Origin: Adlercreutzia sp. ZJ141
GTDB taxonomy: Bacteria > Actinomycetota > Coriobacteriia > Coriobacteriales > Eggerthellaceae
Direction: 5' to 3'
NCBI RefSeq assembly: GCF_011038965.1
Contig: NZ_JAAKEB010000002.1
Span: 1-34,490, forward strand
Length of the DNA stretch: 34,490 bases
The notes below the pieces were generated by a model. That model was not told the DNA's origin, ran no database searches, and saw only the letters and a list, made by a program, of their open reading frames with translations. The translations under genes and the position numbers were made by a program. Below are positions 14,543 to 23,484 of the stretch, in pieces. Within the stretch, counting starts at the first letter, position 1. Each line of letters opens with the position of its first letter.

Positions 14543-15649
14543 CTAACTAATGGGATCTAGCTTCTCTAACAGGTATTCGCGGAAGCCGGGCAATTCAAAG
14601 ACGAGGTAAGAACGGCCTCGTTCTCCGATGACGCCCTGCTCGATGAGACGTCGCTTGTAGGTGCTCGTATAGTTGCTTGGCGCGCAAAGTCGCTTGGCGA
14701 TATCTGCTAGGCGACTATCGCTTTTATCGGCCAGCATGGCTTGCAAGAACGCGAGGTCTTTTTCGGAGAGGTCATAGTATGTAGCTTCAAGTACGCGCTC
14801 GGAGAAGTTCTTCTTGGCAAGGCTGATTCCTGCATCCACATCGTCTGACGATACTATGGGAAGATCGGGGTGTTGTGCCCAACTTTGAAACCCGACCAGC
14901 TGCATGAGGTAAGGGAATCCGTCACTTGCCTCAACAGCTTTCTCGAGAGCCTCGGCTTCGATATGTCGCCCTCCCTCTTCGATGGTGAGGCGAATACCCT
15001 CGGCGATATCGTCATCGGGGATATTCCCCAGGCGATGGCGATTGGAACGGCGAAGAAACGAAACGGACTCGTTGCGAAGAAGTGAAGACACTTTTCCTGG
15101 CAATCCCGCCAGAATAAGGGCTACAGCACGTTCCTCGCCCACAAAGTGCTGATACACGGTGGCAAGCTGCACCATTTCATCGAGGTCGGGGCGCACTTCA
15201 TCCACGGTAATGAGAAGCCCGATGTTCTGGGAGGCCAGCGCATCCAGCAGATGAGTCATGCGCGTACGCCAGTTCCCAAGTTGGGGAACTCCCGTTTCCC
15301 ATTCGATGCCGAGAAGCTGCCCGATGGTGAGACCTTTGATACGCAGGGGCTCTGAGGTGTCGATGAATTCGGCGGCGGCATCGCGTGTGCGCTCGATGAT
15401 GTCCTCCAGCATACCGGGGATAGCGGCTACATTCACAGAAATCCACCCATGAGCAGAGGCGATACGAGATAGGTAGAGAAGTAGCGCAGTCTTGCCGGTA
15501 CCGCGAGGACCAGTGAAGATGGTTGACAGATTTGGATCGCCCGGGCCATTTTCGAAAGCGCGTTCCATTTCATTGATGATGTTGAGACGTCCAGCCATTA
15601 GCAGCGGAACGCGACCGAAGGTGGGCGTGAAGGGGTTTGCGAGAGCCAC
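14543..15649 (-). CDS. AAA-family ATPase (AAA_16/ORC-like), stand-alone
   Basis: The 368-residue protein has a P-loop STIFTGPRGTGKTALL (Walker A GPRGTGKT, about 47-54) and a Walker B segment NIGLLITVDEV (about 146-155). A sensor-like region GLPGKVSSLL, a lid, and a C-terminal winged-helix-like region (LADIAKRLCAPSNYTSTYKRRLIEQGVI) follow. This is the general plan of STAND/ORC-Cdc6-like ATPases common in Coriobacteriia, whose function is not established. Translation starts at a GTG preceded by GAGGAGGAAAA. The upstream region has four TTTGCA repeats. A 75-bp piece of a paralogue of this gene survives at 31988-32062, so the family has been duplicated in this genome. Confidence 0.78.
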   Translation of the reverse strand: MALANPFTPTFGRVPLLMAGRLNIINEMERAFENGPGDPNLSTIFTGPRGTGKTALLLYLSRIASAHGWISVNVAAIPGMLEDIIERTRDAAAEFIDTSEPLRIKGLTIGQLLGIEWETGVPQLGNWRTRMTHLLDALASQNIGLLITVDEVRPDLDEMVQLATVYQHFVGEERAVALILAGLPGKVSSLLRNESVSFLRRSNRHRLGNIPDDDIAEGIRLTIEEGGRHIEAEALEKAVEASDGFPYLMQLVGFQSWAQHPDLPIVSSDDVDAGISLAKKNFSERVLEATYYDLSEKDLAFLQAMLADKSDSRLADIAKRLCAPSNYTSTYKRRLIEQGVIGERGRSYLVFELPGFREYLLEKLDPIS

Positions 15650-15660
15650 TTTTCCTCCTC

Positions 15661-15714
15661 TTTTGCAATTTTAGGTAATTTTTGCATCTTTCGGCTTTTT
15701 TTGCAAGATTTGCA
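15661..15714 (-). promoter_or_regulatory. Phased TTTGCA repeats upstream of the AAA ATPase gene
   Basis: TTTGCA occurs four times, ending at 15667, 15686, 15705 and 15714, with spacings of 19, 19 and 9 bp (about two, two and one helical turns). On the minus strand these are TGCAAA boxes spread over the 65 nt upstream of the GTG start. They look like a phased regulator-binding array. Confidence 0.5.
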
Positions 15715-15790
15715 ACCAACCATCCATGAGTCGTATCCGTACGTAACTGTGCCCGGTGGTCTTTGTCGTGCATGAAGGCCTGCATTCCTC

Positions 15791-15796
15791 TATAAT
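15791..15796 (+). promoter_or_regulatory. Candidate -10 element of the Type I R-M operon
   Basis: TATAAT lies 50 nt before the start of the small RHH gene. The -35 region is weak. The 197-nt gap between the two divergent genes is otherwise occupied by the TTTGCA array. Confidence 0.4.
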
Positions 15797-15846
15797 GAGC
15801 CTTGCGTTTATATTGCATTCGTCTGTTGAAAGAGAAGAGGCTGGCG

Positions 15847-16050
15847 ATGGGGTACGTGGATCTTATTAAGGCGGGCGCGGACGATACCGACATGAAGAAG
15901 TACCTGAGCGAAGGCGATCAGGTGGCGATAACCATTCGCATTCCTAGGAATCTTCGAGATGCAAGCAAGGAAGCGGCAGCGCTGCGAGGGATTAGCTTTA
16001 GTGCGCTCATTCGGCAGGGCATGATCCAACAGCTCGTTGAAAAGGAATAA
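15847..16050 (+). CDS. Small ribbon-helix-helix-like protein upstream of hsdM
   Basis: The 67-residue product ends in a segment with ribbon-helix-helix character: QVAITIRIPRNLRDAS (strand then helix) and EAAALRGISFSALIRQGM (turn then helix), as in CopG/Arc-type DNA binders. The first 25 residues are acidic. The start is the ATG at 15847 with GAGG upstream; further in-frame codons upstream lack a ribosome site. It lies 15 nt before hsdM in the same orientation, so it probably regulates the restriction-modification operon. An antitoxin-like role is also possible, but no partner toxin adjoins it other than the operon's nuclease genes. Confidence 0.7.
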   Translation: MGYVDLIKAGADDTDMKKYLSEGDQVAITIRIPRNLRDASKEAAALRGISFSALIRQGMIQQLVEKE

Positions 16051-16065
16051 CGAAGGACGAAACGC

Positions 16066-17823
16066 ATGAACCATTCAGCCATATCCAGTTTCATATGGGG
16101 AACCGCCGACCTTTTGCGCTCAAGCTTCAAGCAGCATGAATACGGCGACATCATCCTGCCGTTTACGGTGCTCAGACGTCTCGATGTTGTGCTGGCTCCC
16201 ACCAAGCAAGTAGTTCTTGCTGAAGCTGCCAAGCCTCTCCCAGATTTCATGGCGGCAATGGGGGAAGACGACCGTCGTGCGTATCGCGACCGGCAGCTCA
16301 AGATAGCGTCGGGTCTCGATTTTTACAACACGTCGAATTTCACTATGGAAAGCCTGCTCGACGAAGAAGCCGACATCAAGGAAAACATCACCACCTACAT
16401 TGCCGCATTCAGCCCTGAGATCGTAGACATTTTGGAGAACTTCAAGATATACGACGTCATCAAAGACCTCGATCAGGCGAACCTGTTGTACCTGGTGACG
16501 AAGCGGTTTTGCGACCCCAGGGTTGACCTGAGCCCTGAATCGGTAACCAACGCCGACATGGGCGACATCTACGAGGAACTCATCCGCAAGTTCAGCGAGG
16601 TCAGTAACGAAACTGCCGGCGAGCACTTCAGTCCGCGCGACGGCCTTGCCCTTGCGGCCGACCTGCTGATCGCAGGCGCAAAAGACGACCTAACCGTCCC
16701 GAACCGCATCGTAAAGGTATGCGACCCGTGCGCCGGCACGGGCGGGGCGATTGCCGTATTCGAGGATCGCATGCGCGCGCTCAACCCTCGCGCGGAAATT
16801 ATTGGCTACGGGCAGGAAATCAACCCGCAGTCTTATGCCATTTGCAAGTCTGACACCATTTTGAAGGGCGGCAAGTCGGACAACATCCACTTTGGAGACA
16901 CGCTGGCAAACGACACCATGGTAGACGAGCTTTTCGGCTACCAGATTTCCAACCCACCTTACGGAGTTGAGTGGAAGAAGTCGCGGGAAGAAGTGAAGGA
17001 TGAACACGAGAAGAAGGGCTTCGCGGGCCGCTTCGGCGCGGGCCTTCCGCGCATATCCGACGGGCAGCTACTGTTCGTTCAACATATGGTGTCGAAAATG
17101 CGTCTGCCTGAAGATGGCGGCGGGCGCATTGCGGTATTTCTGAACGGAAGCCCGTTGTTCACGGGAGCGGCGGGAAGTGGCGAGAGCGAAATACGCCGTT
17201 TCCTGCTGGAGCGCGACTTGGTGGAAGCCATCGTCGCCATGCCGAACGACTTCTTCTTCAACACCGGCATTGCCACCTACATTTGGGTTATTACGAACGC
17301 GAAGGCCAGTGAGCGCAAGGGGAAGGTGCAGCTCATCAACGCGAACGGCATCTTCTCGAAGATGCGCAAAAGCTTAGGCAGCAAGCGCAAGCAGTTCACC
17401 GATGAGCAAATTGAACACATTGTGGGGCTTTACAACGCCTTCGAGGAAGCCGATCCGAAGCTATCCAAGGTGTTTACTAACGACGACTTCGGGTACACAA
17501 CCGTTACGGTGGAGCGGCCCCTGCGTGATGACGACGGCGCAATCGTGATCGACAAGAAGGGTAAGCCGAAGCCCGACAGCAGCTTGCGCGACAACGAGAA
17601 TATCCCTCTTGGCCAGGACATTCAGCAATACTTCGAACGCGAGGTGCTGCCCTACGCGCCCGATGCCTGGATGGATCGCAAGAAGGACAAGGTGGGCTAC
17701 GAGATTCCCTTCACACGCTACTTCTACGAGTACACGCCGCTGCGTCCCAGCCAAGAAATCCTTGGCGAAATTCGCGAGCTGGAAGCAAGCATTGCTGAGC
17801 AGCTGCAGAAAGCGGGGTTCTAA
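16066..17823 (+). CDS. hsdM: Type I restriction-modification system, methyltransferase subunit HsdM
   Basis: The 585-residue protein carries the N6-adenine methyltransferase signatures: motif I DPCAGTGG (220-227) for SAM binding and motif IV NPPY (296-299) for catalysis. These are preceded by an HsdM N-terminal helical domain (SSFIWGTADLLRSSFKQHEYGDIILPFTVLR, quoted as residues about 4-34; key feature YGDIILPF). The segment AMPNDFFFNTGIATYIWV is also typical. It would form an M2S1 complex with HsdS and methylate the target site. A four-gene run begins here with 1- to 4-nt gaps or overlaps. The length is normal for the family and no key residue is missing. Confidence 0.95.
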   Translation: MNHSAISSFIWGTADLLRSSFKQHEYGDIILPFTVLRRLDVVLAPTKQVVLAEAAKPLPDFMAAMGEDDRRAYRDRQLKIASGLDFYNTSNFTMESLLDEEADIKENITTYIAAFSPEIVDILENFKIYDVIKDLDQANLLYLVTKRFCDPRVDLSPESVTNADMGDIYEELIRKFSEVSNETAGEHFSPRDGLALAADLLIAGAKDDLTVPNRIVKVCDPCAGTGGAIAVFEDRMRALNPRAEIIGYGQEINPQSYAICKSDTILKGGKSDNIHFGDTLANDTMVDELFGYQISNPPYGVEWKKSREEVKDEHEKKGFAGRFGAGLPRISDGQLLFVQHMVSKMRLPEDGGGRIAVFLNGSPLFTGAAGSGESEIRRFLLERDLVEAIVAMPNDFFFNTGIATYIWVITNAKASERKGKVQLINANGIFSKMRKSLGSKRKQFTDEQIEHIVGLYNAFEEADPKLSKVFTNDDFGYTTVTVERPLRDDDGAIVIDKKGKPKPDSSLRDNENIPLGQDIQQYFEREVLPYAPDAWMDRKKDKVGYEIPFTRYFYEYTPLRPSQEILGEIRELEASIAEQLQKAGF

Positions 17824-17824
17824 C

Positions 17825-18949
17825 ATGAGTGTCGATTGGGAAAATCTGCCTTCGCCAGACGAGCTAGCCAAAAGCAAGCAAGCTCTTGCCGAAGTCGATG
17901 AGGTTGAGAAGCAAACGCTTTCGCAGATTCGGGAGGTACTCGAACAAGCACGAATGAACGTCGGGCGTGCCGTCAACTTCGAAATGGTGAGCGCCTATTG
18001 GGAGATAGGCAGGCAAATCAACGATGCTATCGGAGAGCGCGCGGACTACGGGAAGCAGTTGCTGAAATATCTCTCCAAGCAGCTTACCGAAGAGTTTGGG
18101 AAGGGCTTTACGCTTGCCAATCTGCGTAACATGCGTCAGTTCTATCAAGTTTTTCCAATTCGCTACACACTGCGTAGCGAATTGAGTTGGTCGCACTACC
18201 GACTTTTGATGCGCGTGTCAAATGAAGAACGCCGCTTGTGGTACATGAACGAAGCAGCCGAATCTGGCTGGAGCGTTAGGCAGCTGGAACGCCAGATCAA
18301 CACCTCCTTTTACGACCGACTGCGCCTGACCCAAGGCGAGGATAACAAGAAAGAGGTCGCAGCCGAAATACAGAAAACGCAACCTGTCACCAAAGCCGAT
18401 TCTTTCGTGCGTGACCCCTACATTCTGGAGTTTTTGGGAATACCGCGGGGAGCAAAGTTCTCTGAATCGCAGCTGGAAGGTGCCTTGGTGGACAAGCTTC
18501 AGCAATTCTTGCTGGAACTAGGGCGCGGCTTCTGCTTCGTGGGCAGGCAGATGCGCATCACCGACGACAAAGATGAATACTACGTTGACCTCGTGTTCTA
18601 CAACTACCTGACGCGCTGCTTCGTGCTCATTGACTTAAAGACCAAGAAGCTCACGCACCAGGACGTGGGTCAGATGGATTTTTACGTGCGCCTCTTCGAA
18701 GACAAGTACAAGCCCGCCGACGACAACCCGCCCATCGGGATAATCCTGTGCACGGAAAAGAGCGAGGCGACGGCCAAATACTCGGTGCTTGCCGACAAGG
18801 AGAACCTGTTCGCCTCTACCTACATGACCTATTTGCCGACCGAGGAAGAGCTTGCCGCCTTGCTCAGGGAAGGCCGCGAAGAGGTCGAAGAAGAGCAATG
18901 GCGCAAACGCGAAGCCGCTGGCGAGCTCCCCAACGGTGAGGGCGAATAG
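17825..18949 (+). CDS. YhcG-like DUF1016/PD-(D/E)XK nuclease protein embedded in the R-M operon
   Basis: The 374-residue protein matches the YhcG (DUF1016, PF06250) pattern. The N-terminal helical domain has YWEIGRQINDAI, YGKQLLKYLS and FGKGFTLANLRNMRQFY, followed by LSWSHYRLLMRV. The C-terminal PD-(D/E)XK domain has YYVDLVFYN with Asp255 and FVLIDLKTKK with Asp270 and Lys272. It starts one base after the hsdM stop and ends two bases before hsdS, so it is an integral member of the operon. DUF1016 proteins are known to occur beside Type I systems, but their contribution is not settled. Nuclease activity is predicted from the intact motif. A Glu-rich C-terminal tail follows the nuclease domain. 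Confidence 0.85.
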   Translation: MSVDWENLPSPDELAKSKQALAEVDEVEKQTLSQIREVLEQARMNVGRAVNFEMVSAYWEIGRQINDAIGERADYGKQLLKYLSKQLTEEFGKGFTLANLRNMRQFYQVFPIRYTLRSELSWSHYRLLMRVSNEERRLWYMNEAAESGWSVRQLERQINTSFYDRLRLTQGEDNKKEVAAEIQKTQPVTKADSFVRDPYILEFLGIPRGAKFSESQLEGALVDKLQQFLLELGRGFCFVGRQMRITDDKDEYYVDLVFYNYLTRCFVLIDLKTKKLTHQDVGQMDFYVRLFEDKYKPADDNPPIGIILCTEKSEATAKYSVLADKENLFASTYMTYLPTEEELAALLREGREEVEEEQWRKREAAGELPNGEGE

Positions 18950-18951
18950 CC

Positions 18952-20253
18952 ATGGAGCGGTACGAAAGCTATAAGGACTCCGGCGTTGATTGGATCGGAG
19001 AAATTCCAGATCATTGGGAAGTTGCAAGATTGAAAAACCATCTTGTTGATAGAAAAGAGAAGAACAATCCTATCAAGACTGATTTTGTCTTATCGTTGAC
19101 TAATGTCGATGGGGTGATACCGTACTCCGAAAAAGGGGATAAAGGAAACAAAGCAAAGGAAGATATATCAGGCTATATGATTGCCTACCCTGGCGATATA
19201 GTTCTTAATAGCATGAACGTTGTAATAGGATCGGTCGGTTTATCCTCGTATTATGGAGCAGTTAGTCCAGTTTATTACATGCTTCACACTCGCTACAATG
19301 AAGACGTTCGATATTTCAATTACTTATTCCAGACATCAACGCTACAGAATGAACTCAAGGGATTAGGCAATGGTATTCTTGAGATTAGAATGCGTATTCC
19401 TATGTCAAAACTAAATAATGTGATATTACCCATTCCCCCCAAGATCGAAATGCGTATTATCTCAGATTATCTCGACGAGAAAACATCCGAAATCGATTCG
19501 CTGATCGAGAAGACCGAGAGGTCCATCGAGCTGCTTGAAGAATACCGCAAGTCGGTGATTTCCGAAGCGGTCACCAAGGGGCTGGATCCCGATGCCCCCA
19601 TGAAAGACTCCGGCATCGAATGGATCGGCGAAATCCCTGCGCATTGGACCGCACAGGGTTTTACCAGGCCAATCGAATCAATCACCGATTATAGAGGAAG
19701 GACGCCAAAAAAAGCTGACTCGGGAAGGTTCCTCATAACTGGACGCAATATCAAAAATGGACGTATTGACTATGATGCGTCCAGGGAGTACATACCCGAA
19801 AGTGAATACAACAGAGCAATGCAGCGAGGAAGACTCATAAAGAGGGCGGTGCTTTTTACGATGGAGGCCCCGTTGGGCCAAGCCGCAGTAGTAGACGACG
19901 ACAGCTGTGCTGCCGCCCAGAGAATCATTATGCTCGTTCCTGATGTAAAAAGACTAAACGGAAGCTATCTCGTCTATTGGATTATGTCCAATCAGTTCCA
20001 AAGCAATCTATTAACATTTGCAACGGGCTCTACGGCTTCAGGAATAAAAGCGTCCAAACTCAATCAGCTCAAAGTAATTTTGCCTCCGCTGCCCGAACAG
20101 AATAGGATCGCATCGTTCCTGGACACCAAGACCTTAGAGATAGACGCCCTTGTCACTAGTCAGCGTAAGCAAATTGATTTGTTGCGAGAGTATCGCAAGT
20201 CTCTCATATCCGAAGCCGTTACTGGCAAGTTCAAAGTCCCAGGAGTCGCATGA
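18952..20253 (+). CDS. hsdS: Type I restriction-modification system, specificity subunit HsdS
   Basis: The 433-residue protein has two halves of the same plan. Each opens with KDSG(V/I)(D/E)WIGEIP.HW, continues into a target-recognition domain of about 150 residues, and closes with a coiled-coil spacer (LDEKTSEIDSLIEKTERSIE and LDTKTLEIDALVTSQRKQID) ending EYRKS(V/L)ISEAVT. The two recognition domains differ in sequence, so the target should be a bipartite asymmetric site. The recognition domains, especially the first (about 19030-19470), are much more AT-rich than the conserved spacers, as expected for segments exchanged by recombination. Its stop overlaps the hsdR start (ATGA). Confidence 0.94.
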   Translation: MERYESYKDSGVDWIGEIPDHWEVARLKNHLVDRKEKNNPIKTDFVLSLTNVDGVIPYSEKGDKGNKAKEDISGYMIAYPGDIVLNSMNVVIGSVGLSSYYGAVSPVYYMLHTRYNEDVRYFNYLFQTSTLQNELKGLGNGILEIRMRIPMSKLNNVILPIPPKIEMRIISDYLDEKTSEIDSLIEKTERSIELLEEYRKSVISEAVTKGLDPDAPMKDSGIEWIGEIPAHWTAQGFTRPIESITDYRGRTPKKADSGRFLITGRNIKNGRIDYDASREYIPESEYNRAMQRGRLIKRAVLFTMEAPLGQAAVVDDDSCAAAQRIIMLVPDVKRLNGSYLVYWIMSNQFQSNLLTFATGSTASGIKASKLNQLKVILPPLPEQNRIASFLDTKTLEIDALVTSQRKQIDLLREYRKSLISEAVTGKFKVPGVA

Positions 20254-23200
20254 TGGCACGTGTCGACACATTTTTCGAAGCAACACCTCTTCCCAAGGAC
20301 GTGGCGGACAACCTGCGCGAAGGCGATGTATTTATAGACGGCGACAACCTCTATGAGTACAAGCCGTTCGGTAAAACGTCCGATCATGCCTTCGAAAACG
20401 ACGTTGAGCGCTTCCTCGAAAACGCAGGATGGCGAACTTTCCGCGAAGAGCGCGAGGCTGGCAACCAGCTGGCGGGGCAGCACGACTACGATCGTAAACT
20501 GGCACTCAAAACGCATTCGCTCATAAGTTTCATAAAGGAAACGCAGCCTGATGAATGGGCGAAGATCGAAAAGTTGTACGGCGCGAAAACAGAAGCGCGC
20601 TTCCTTGCCCGCGTAAACGATGTGCTGGAGCCGCACCAGGACCAAGACGGCCTCATCCGCAAATTGCGCGATGGCTTCAGCATGGCCCCAGGTGCGTCTT
20701 TTCGGCTGTGCTACTTCAAACCTGCAACCGATCGTAACCCAGATCTTGTGTGTAAATACCTCGCCAATCGCTTCGAAGTTGTGCGCCAGCTGCGTTACGG
20801 CACCATGCACTCGAATAGGCTTGACTCTATCGACGTAGTGCTGTTTTTAAACGGCATTCCTGTAGTAACCATGGAACTAAAGAATAACCTGACCGGGCAG
20901 CGCACCGCAAATGCAGCCAAGCAGTACGCAATTGACCGCGACCCGAAAGAGCTCATCTTTAAACCAAACCGGCGCTCCATTGTGCATTTTGCGCTTGATT
21001 CTGAAGCAGCGGAGATGACCACGTGGCTTGCAGGAAAGAAGACCGTCTTTCTTCCTTTTAACAGGGGAAATGGCAAAAATGGCGGCGGCAATCCGCCAAA
21101 CCCGAAGGGGTACCGTACTGAATACTTGTATCGCGACGTTTTGGCGCCCGATTCGCTTCTTGATATTCTGCAGCGGTTCGTGCGCATTGTGTACAACCCC
21201 GAAACGAAGTACATGACCAAGGTTATCTTTCCGCGTTATCACCAGCTAGACGCCGTGCGTAAGCTGACTGCCGACGCGCGCGAAAACGGATCGGGGAAAA
21301 ACTACCTAGTGCAGCACTCGGCAGGGTCGGGAAAATCGAACTCTATCGCATGGCTTGCGCATCACTTGTCTACGCTGCACAATGCCGAAAACCAGCCGGT
21401 GTTTGACACCGTTGTGGTGCTTACCGACCGCAGAAACCTCGATTCGCAGCTTTCCGCCGATGTTGAGGCAATCGATCACAAGCGCGGTGTGGTGGTGCGC
21501 GTAACTGAGGCAGATGGCTCGGCCGGGCTTCGCGAGGCGCTCAATTCAGGCGCAAAAATAATCACGTCCACCATCCAGAAATTCCCTTACATTTGCAACG
21601 AGACGAAGGTTGCCGGGCGCACATTCGCTGTGATTATCGACGAGGCTCATTCGTCTCAAACCGGCAAGGCGCATGCCAAAATGAAAGTTGCGCTTACTGA
21701 GCCTGACTTTCCCGACCCGAACGACCTCGATGCGCAAGACGAGCTTTTGGTTGAGCTGAACGCGCAGGGCACGTTGCCCAACCTTTCGATATTCGCCTTT
21801 ACCGCTACGCCCAAGGCGGCAACACTTGAAGTGTTTGGCGTGAAGGACGAAAACGGCGAAAACCCAAAACCCTTCCACTTGTATTCGATGAAGCAGGCAA
21901 TACAAGAAGGGTTTATCCTGGATGTGCTGGATAACTACACGGTTTACGACACGTACTTCAAGCTGGCGAAAACCATTCAAGACGACCCTCGCTACAAGGA
22001 GTCGAAGGCGAATCGTGCGCTCATGAAGTTGGTAACGGGCGATCCGCTTGTTCTTCAGAGGCGTGCGGCCATTATTGTCGAGCACTTTGCGGAAAACGTG
22101 GCGGGCGACCTTGGGCGGCGCGCGAAGGCGATGGTGGTTTGCAGCTCGCGTCCGGCGGCGCTTCGCTACTGGCGCGCCATTAACGCGTACATGAAAGACA
22201 ATGGCTTTGCGTTTGGGGCGCTGGTGGCGTTTTCTGGAACCGTTGCCGATGGCGATGAGGAATGGACCGAGACTAAGTGCAACGGGTTTTCCGATTCGCA
22301 GACAGCCGAGCGGTTCGACACCGACGACTATCAGATACTCGTGTGTGCTAACAAGTTTCAAACGGGCTTTGATCAGCCGAAACTTGAGGCCATGTATGTG
22401 GACAAGGCGCTTACCGGTGTTGCTGCCGTGCAAACTCTCTCGCGTCTGAACCGGTGCTATCCCAAAAAGCGCACTTATGTGCTCGATTTCGCGAACGACT
22501 GGGAAACCATACAGTCGTCCTTCTCTGATTACTACGAAGCCACCGAGCTCGACAACGTTACCGATCTAAACGTCGTGTACGACATTAGGCAGAAGCTCGA
22601 CGGTTATCATGTTTACGATGAGGCCGAAATAGACCGTGTAAGCGACATTTGGTTTACTGAAGGCAACCACGATGTTGCGTTGCGCCAGATAGAAGGCGTG
22701 CTTTCTGCGCCGGTGGATCGCTGGAAGGCGCTTGAAGACGACGATAAGCGCCTGTTTAAGGCCTACCTGAAGAAGTTTCTGAAAGGGTATTCCTTCATCA
22801 CGCAGATGATCGCGTTATCTGACGAGGACATGCACCGTTTCTTCGTGTTCGGCGGGCATCTTATGAAGAAGCTCTACCTTGACACAGGCGGATCGGTTGA
22901 TTTGCGCGACAAGGTTGAAATGGAGTATCTGCGCATCGAGAATAAGGGCACGAAGTCCATCGAGCTTGAAGCCACAACGCTGCACAACTCAAACGCCACC
23001 CCGTCGGTTCACGATGAAGAGAAGGAATACCTTTCCAAGCTCGTAGATCAAATGAACGAACGTTTCGGCACCAACTGGCAGGATGCCGACAAGATCATTC
23101 GCGCTTGCGCTGATAAGATTATGGAGGACAGCTCTTTTGTGGCCAAAGCGCGCAGCAATGCTATGAGCGACCTTGCGGCGGTGTTTACCACAGCCATGAC

Positions 23201-23339
23201 CGATGCACTGTTTGCCCTGCTTGCAGAGGGAGGCGAGATGGCCGAGGCATTTAGCCGCGATCCGAACGGATATCGCACGTTCCTGAACGAAAACCTTCTG
23301 CCGTTCGTATACCGAAAGTGCAACGAAAATCAAGCGTAA
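20250..23339 (+). CDS. hsdR: Type I restriction-modification system, restriction subunit HsdR
   Basis: The 1029-residue protein is a complete HsdR. The N-terminal nuclease domain has the PD-(D/E)XK residues Asp195 and Glu209-x-Lys211. The translocase motor has Walker A HSAGSGKS (356-363), DEAH (464-467), FTATP, and QTGFDQPKLEAMYVDK with QTLSRLNR in the second RecA lobe. The C-terminal region of about 250 residues is helical and would dock on the HsdM/HsdS core. The ATG overlaps the hsdS stop by 4 nt; a second ATG follows at once. The enzyme would translocate DNA from unmethylated sites and cut at a distance. No inactivating change is seen. Confidence 0.95.
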   Translation: MMARVDTFFEATPLPKDVADNLREGDVFIDGDNLYEYKPFGKTSDHAFENDVERFLENAGWRTFREEREAGNQLAGQHDYDRKLALKTHSLISFIKETQPDEWAKIEKLYGAKTEARFLARVNDVLEPHQDQDGLIRKLRDGFSMAPGASFRLCYFKPATDRNPDLVCKYLANRFEVVRQLRYGTMHSNRLDSIDVVLFLNGIPVVTMELKNNLTGQRTANAAKQYAIDRDPKELIFKPNRRSIVHFALDSEAAEMTTWLAGKKTVFLPFNRGNGKNGGGNPPNPKGYRTEYLYRDVLAPDSLLDILQRFVRIVYNPETKYMTKVIFPRYHQLDAVRKLTADARENGSGKNYLVQHSAGSGKSNSIAWLAHHLSTLHNAENQPVFDTVVVLTDRRNLDSQLSADVEAIDHKRGVVVRVTEADGSAGLREALNSGAKIITSTIQKFPYICNETKVAGRTFAVIIDEAHSSQTGKAHAKMKVALTEPDFPDPNDLDAQDELLVELNAQGTLPNLSIFAFTATPKAATLEVFGVKDENGENPKPFHLYSMKQAIQEGFILDVLDNYTVYDTYFKLAKTIQDDPRYKESKANRALMKLVTGDPLVLQRRAAIIVEHFAENVAGDLGRRAKAMVVCSSRPAALRYWRAINAYMKDNGFAFGALVAFSGTVADGDEEWTETKCNGFSDSQTAERFDTDDYQILVCANKFQTGFDQPKLEAMYVDKALTGVAAVQTLSRLNRCYPKKRTYVLDFANDWETIQSSFSDYYEATELDNVTDLNVVYDIRQKLDGYHVYDEAEIDRVSDIWFTEGNHDVALRQIEGVLSAPVDRWKALEDDDKRLFKAYLKKFLKGYSFITQMIALSDEDMHRFFVFGGHLMKKLYLDTGGSVDLRDKVEMEYLRIENKGTKSIELEATTLHNSNATPSVHDEEKEYLSKLVDQMNERFGTNWQDADKIIRACADKIMEDSSFVAKARSNAMSDLAAVFTTAMTDALFALLAEGGEMAEAFSRDPNGYRTFLNENLLPFVYRKCNENQA

Positions 23340-23367
23340 GCTAGAACGAACGGGAACGGCGAGGTGC

Positions 23368-23425
23368 TTCCCTACATTTCCTCGATGAGGCATTCGTGGG
23401 TTTTCGTCTGGGGATAGTGGCCATG
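23368..23425 (+). repeat. 58-bp dispersed repeat, copy 1
   Basis: It matches 30356-30413 in the same orientation at 50 of 58 positions, beginning TTCCCTACATTTCCTCGATG. It is followed four bases later by a complete REP-like hairpin, which copy 2 lacks. It lies in the gap between hsdR and the convergent torD-like gene. Confidence 0.8.
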
Positions 23426-23429
23426 AAGT

Positions 23430-23467
23430 GGGACAACGGGGACGTAGGGTATTGTCCCCGTTGTCCC
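23430..23467. repeat. REP-like hairpin, complete copy 1
   Basis: GGGACAACGGGGAC (23430-23443) pairs perfectly over 14 bp with GTCCCCGTTGTCCC (23454-23467); the loop is GTAGGGTATT. It is identical to 31936-31973. Such GGGAC-type palindromes are often mobilised by REP-associated tyrosine (IS200-like) transposases; none is in this window. It may also act as a convergent terminator between hsdR and torD. Confidence 0.85.
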
Positions 23468-23484
23468 AAACCCGCTGCTGTCCG

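Noticed and set aside
15847-18949. RHH protein plus YhcG-like nuclease as a separate toxin-antitoxin pair
   Set aside because: They are separated by hsdM and the whole run is tightly packed, so membership of one restriction-modification operon is the simpler reading.
21546-22433. Minus-strand open frame of 295 codons inside hsdR
   Set aside because: Entirely antisense to conserved HsdR motor motifs and of biased Arg/His composition; a shadow of the real gene.
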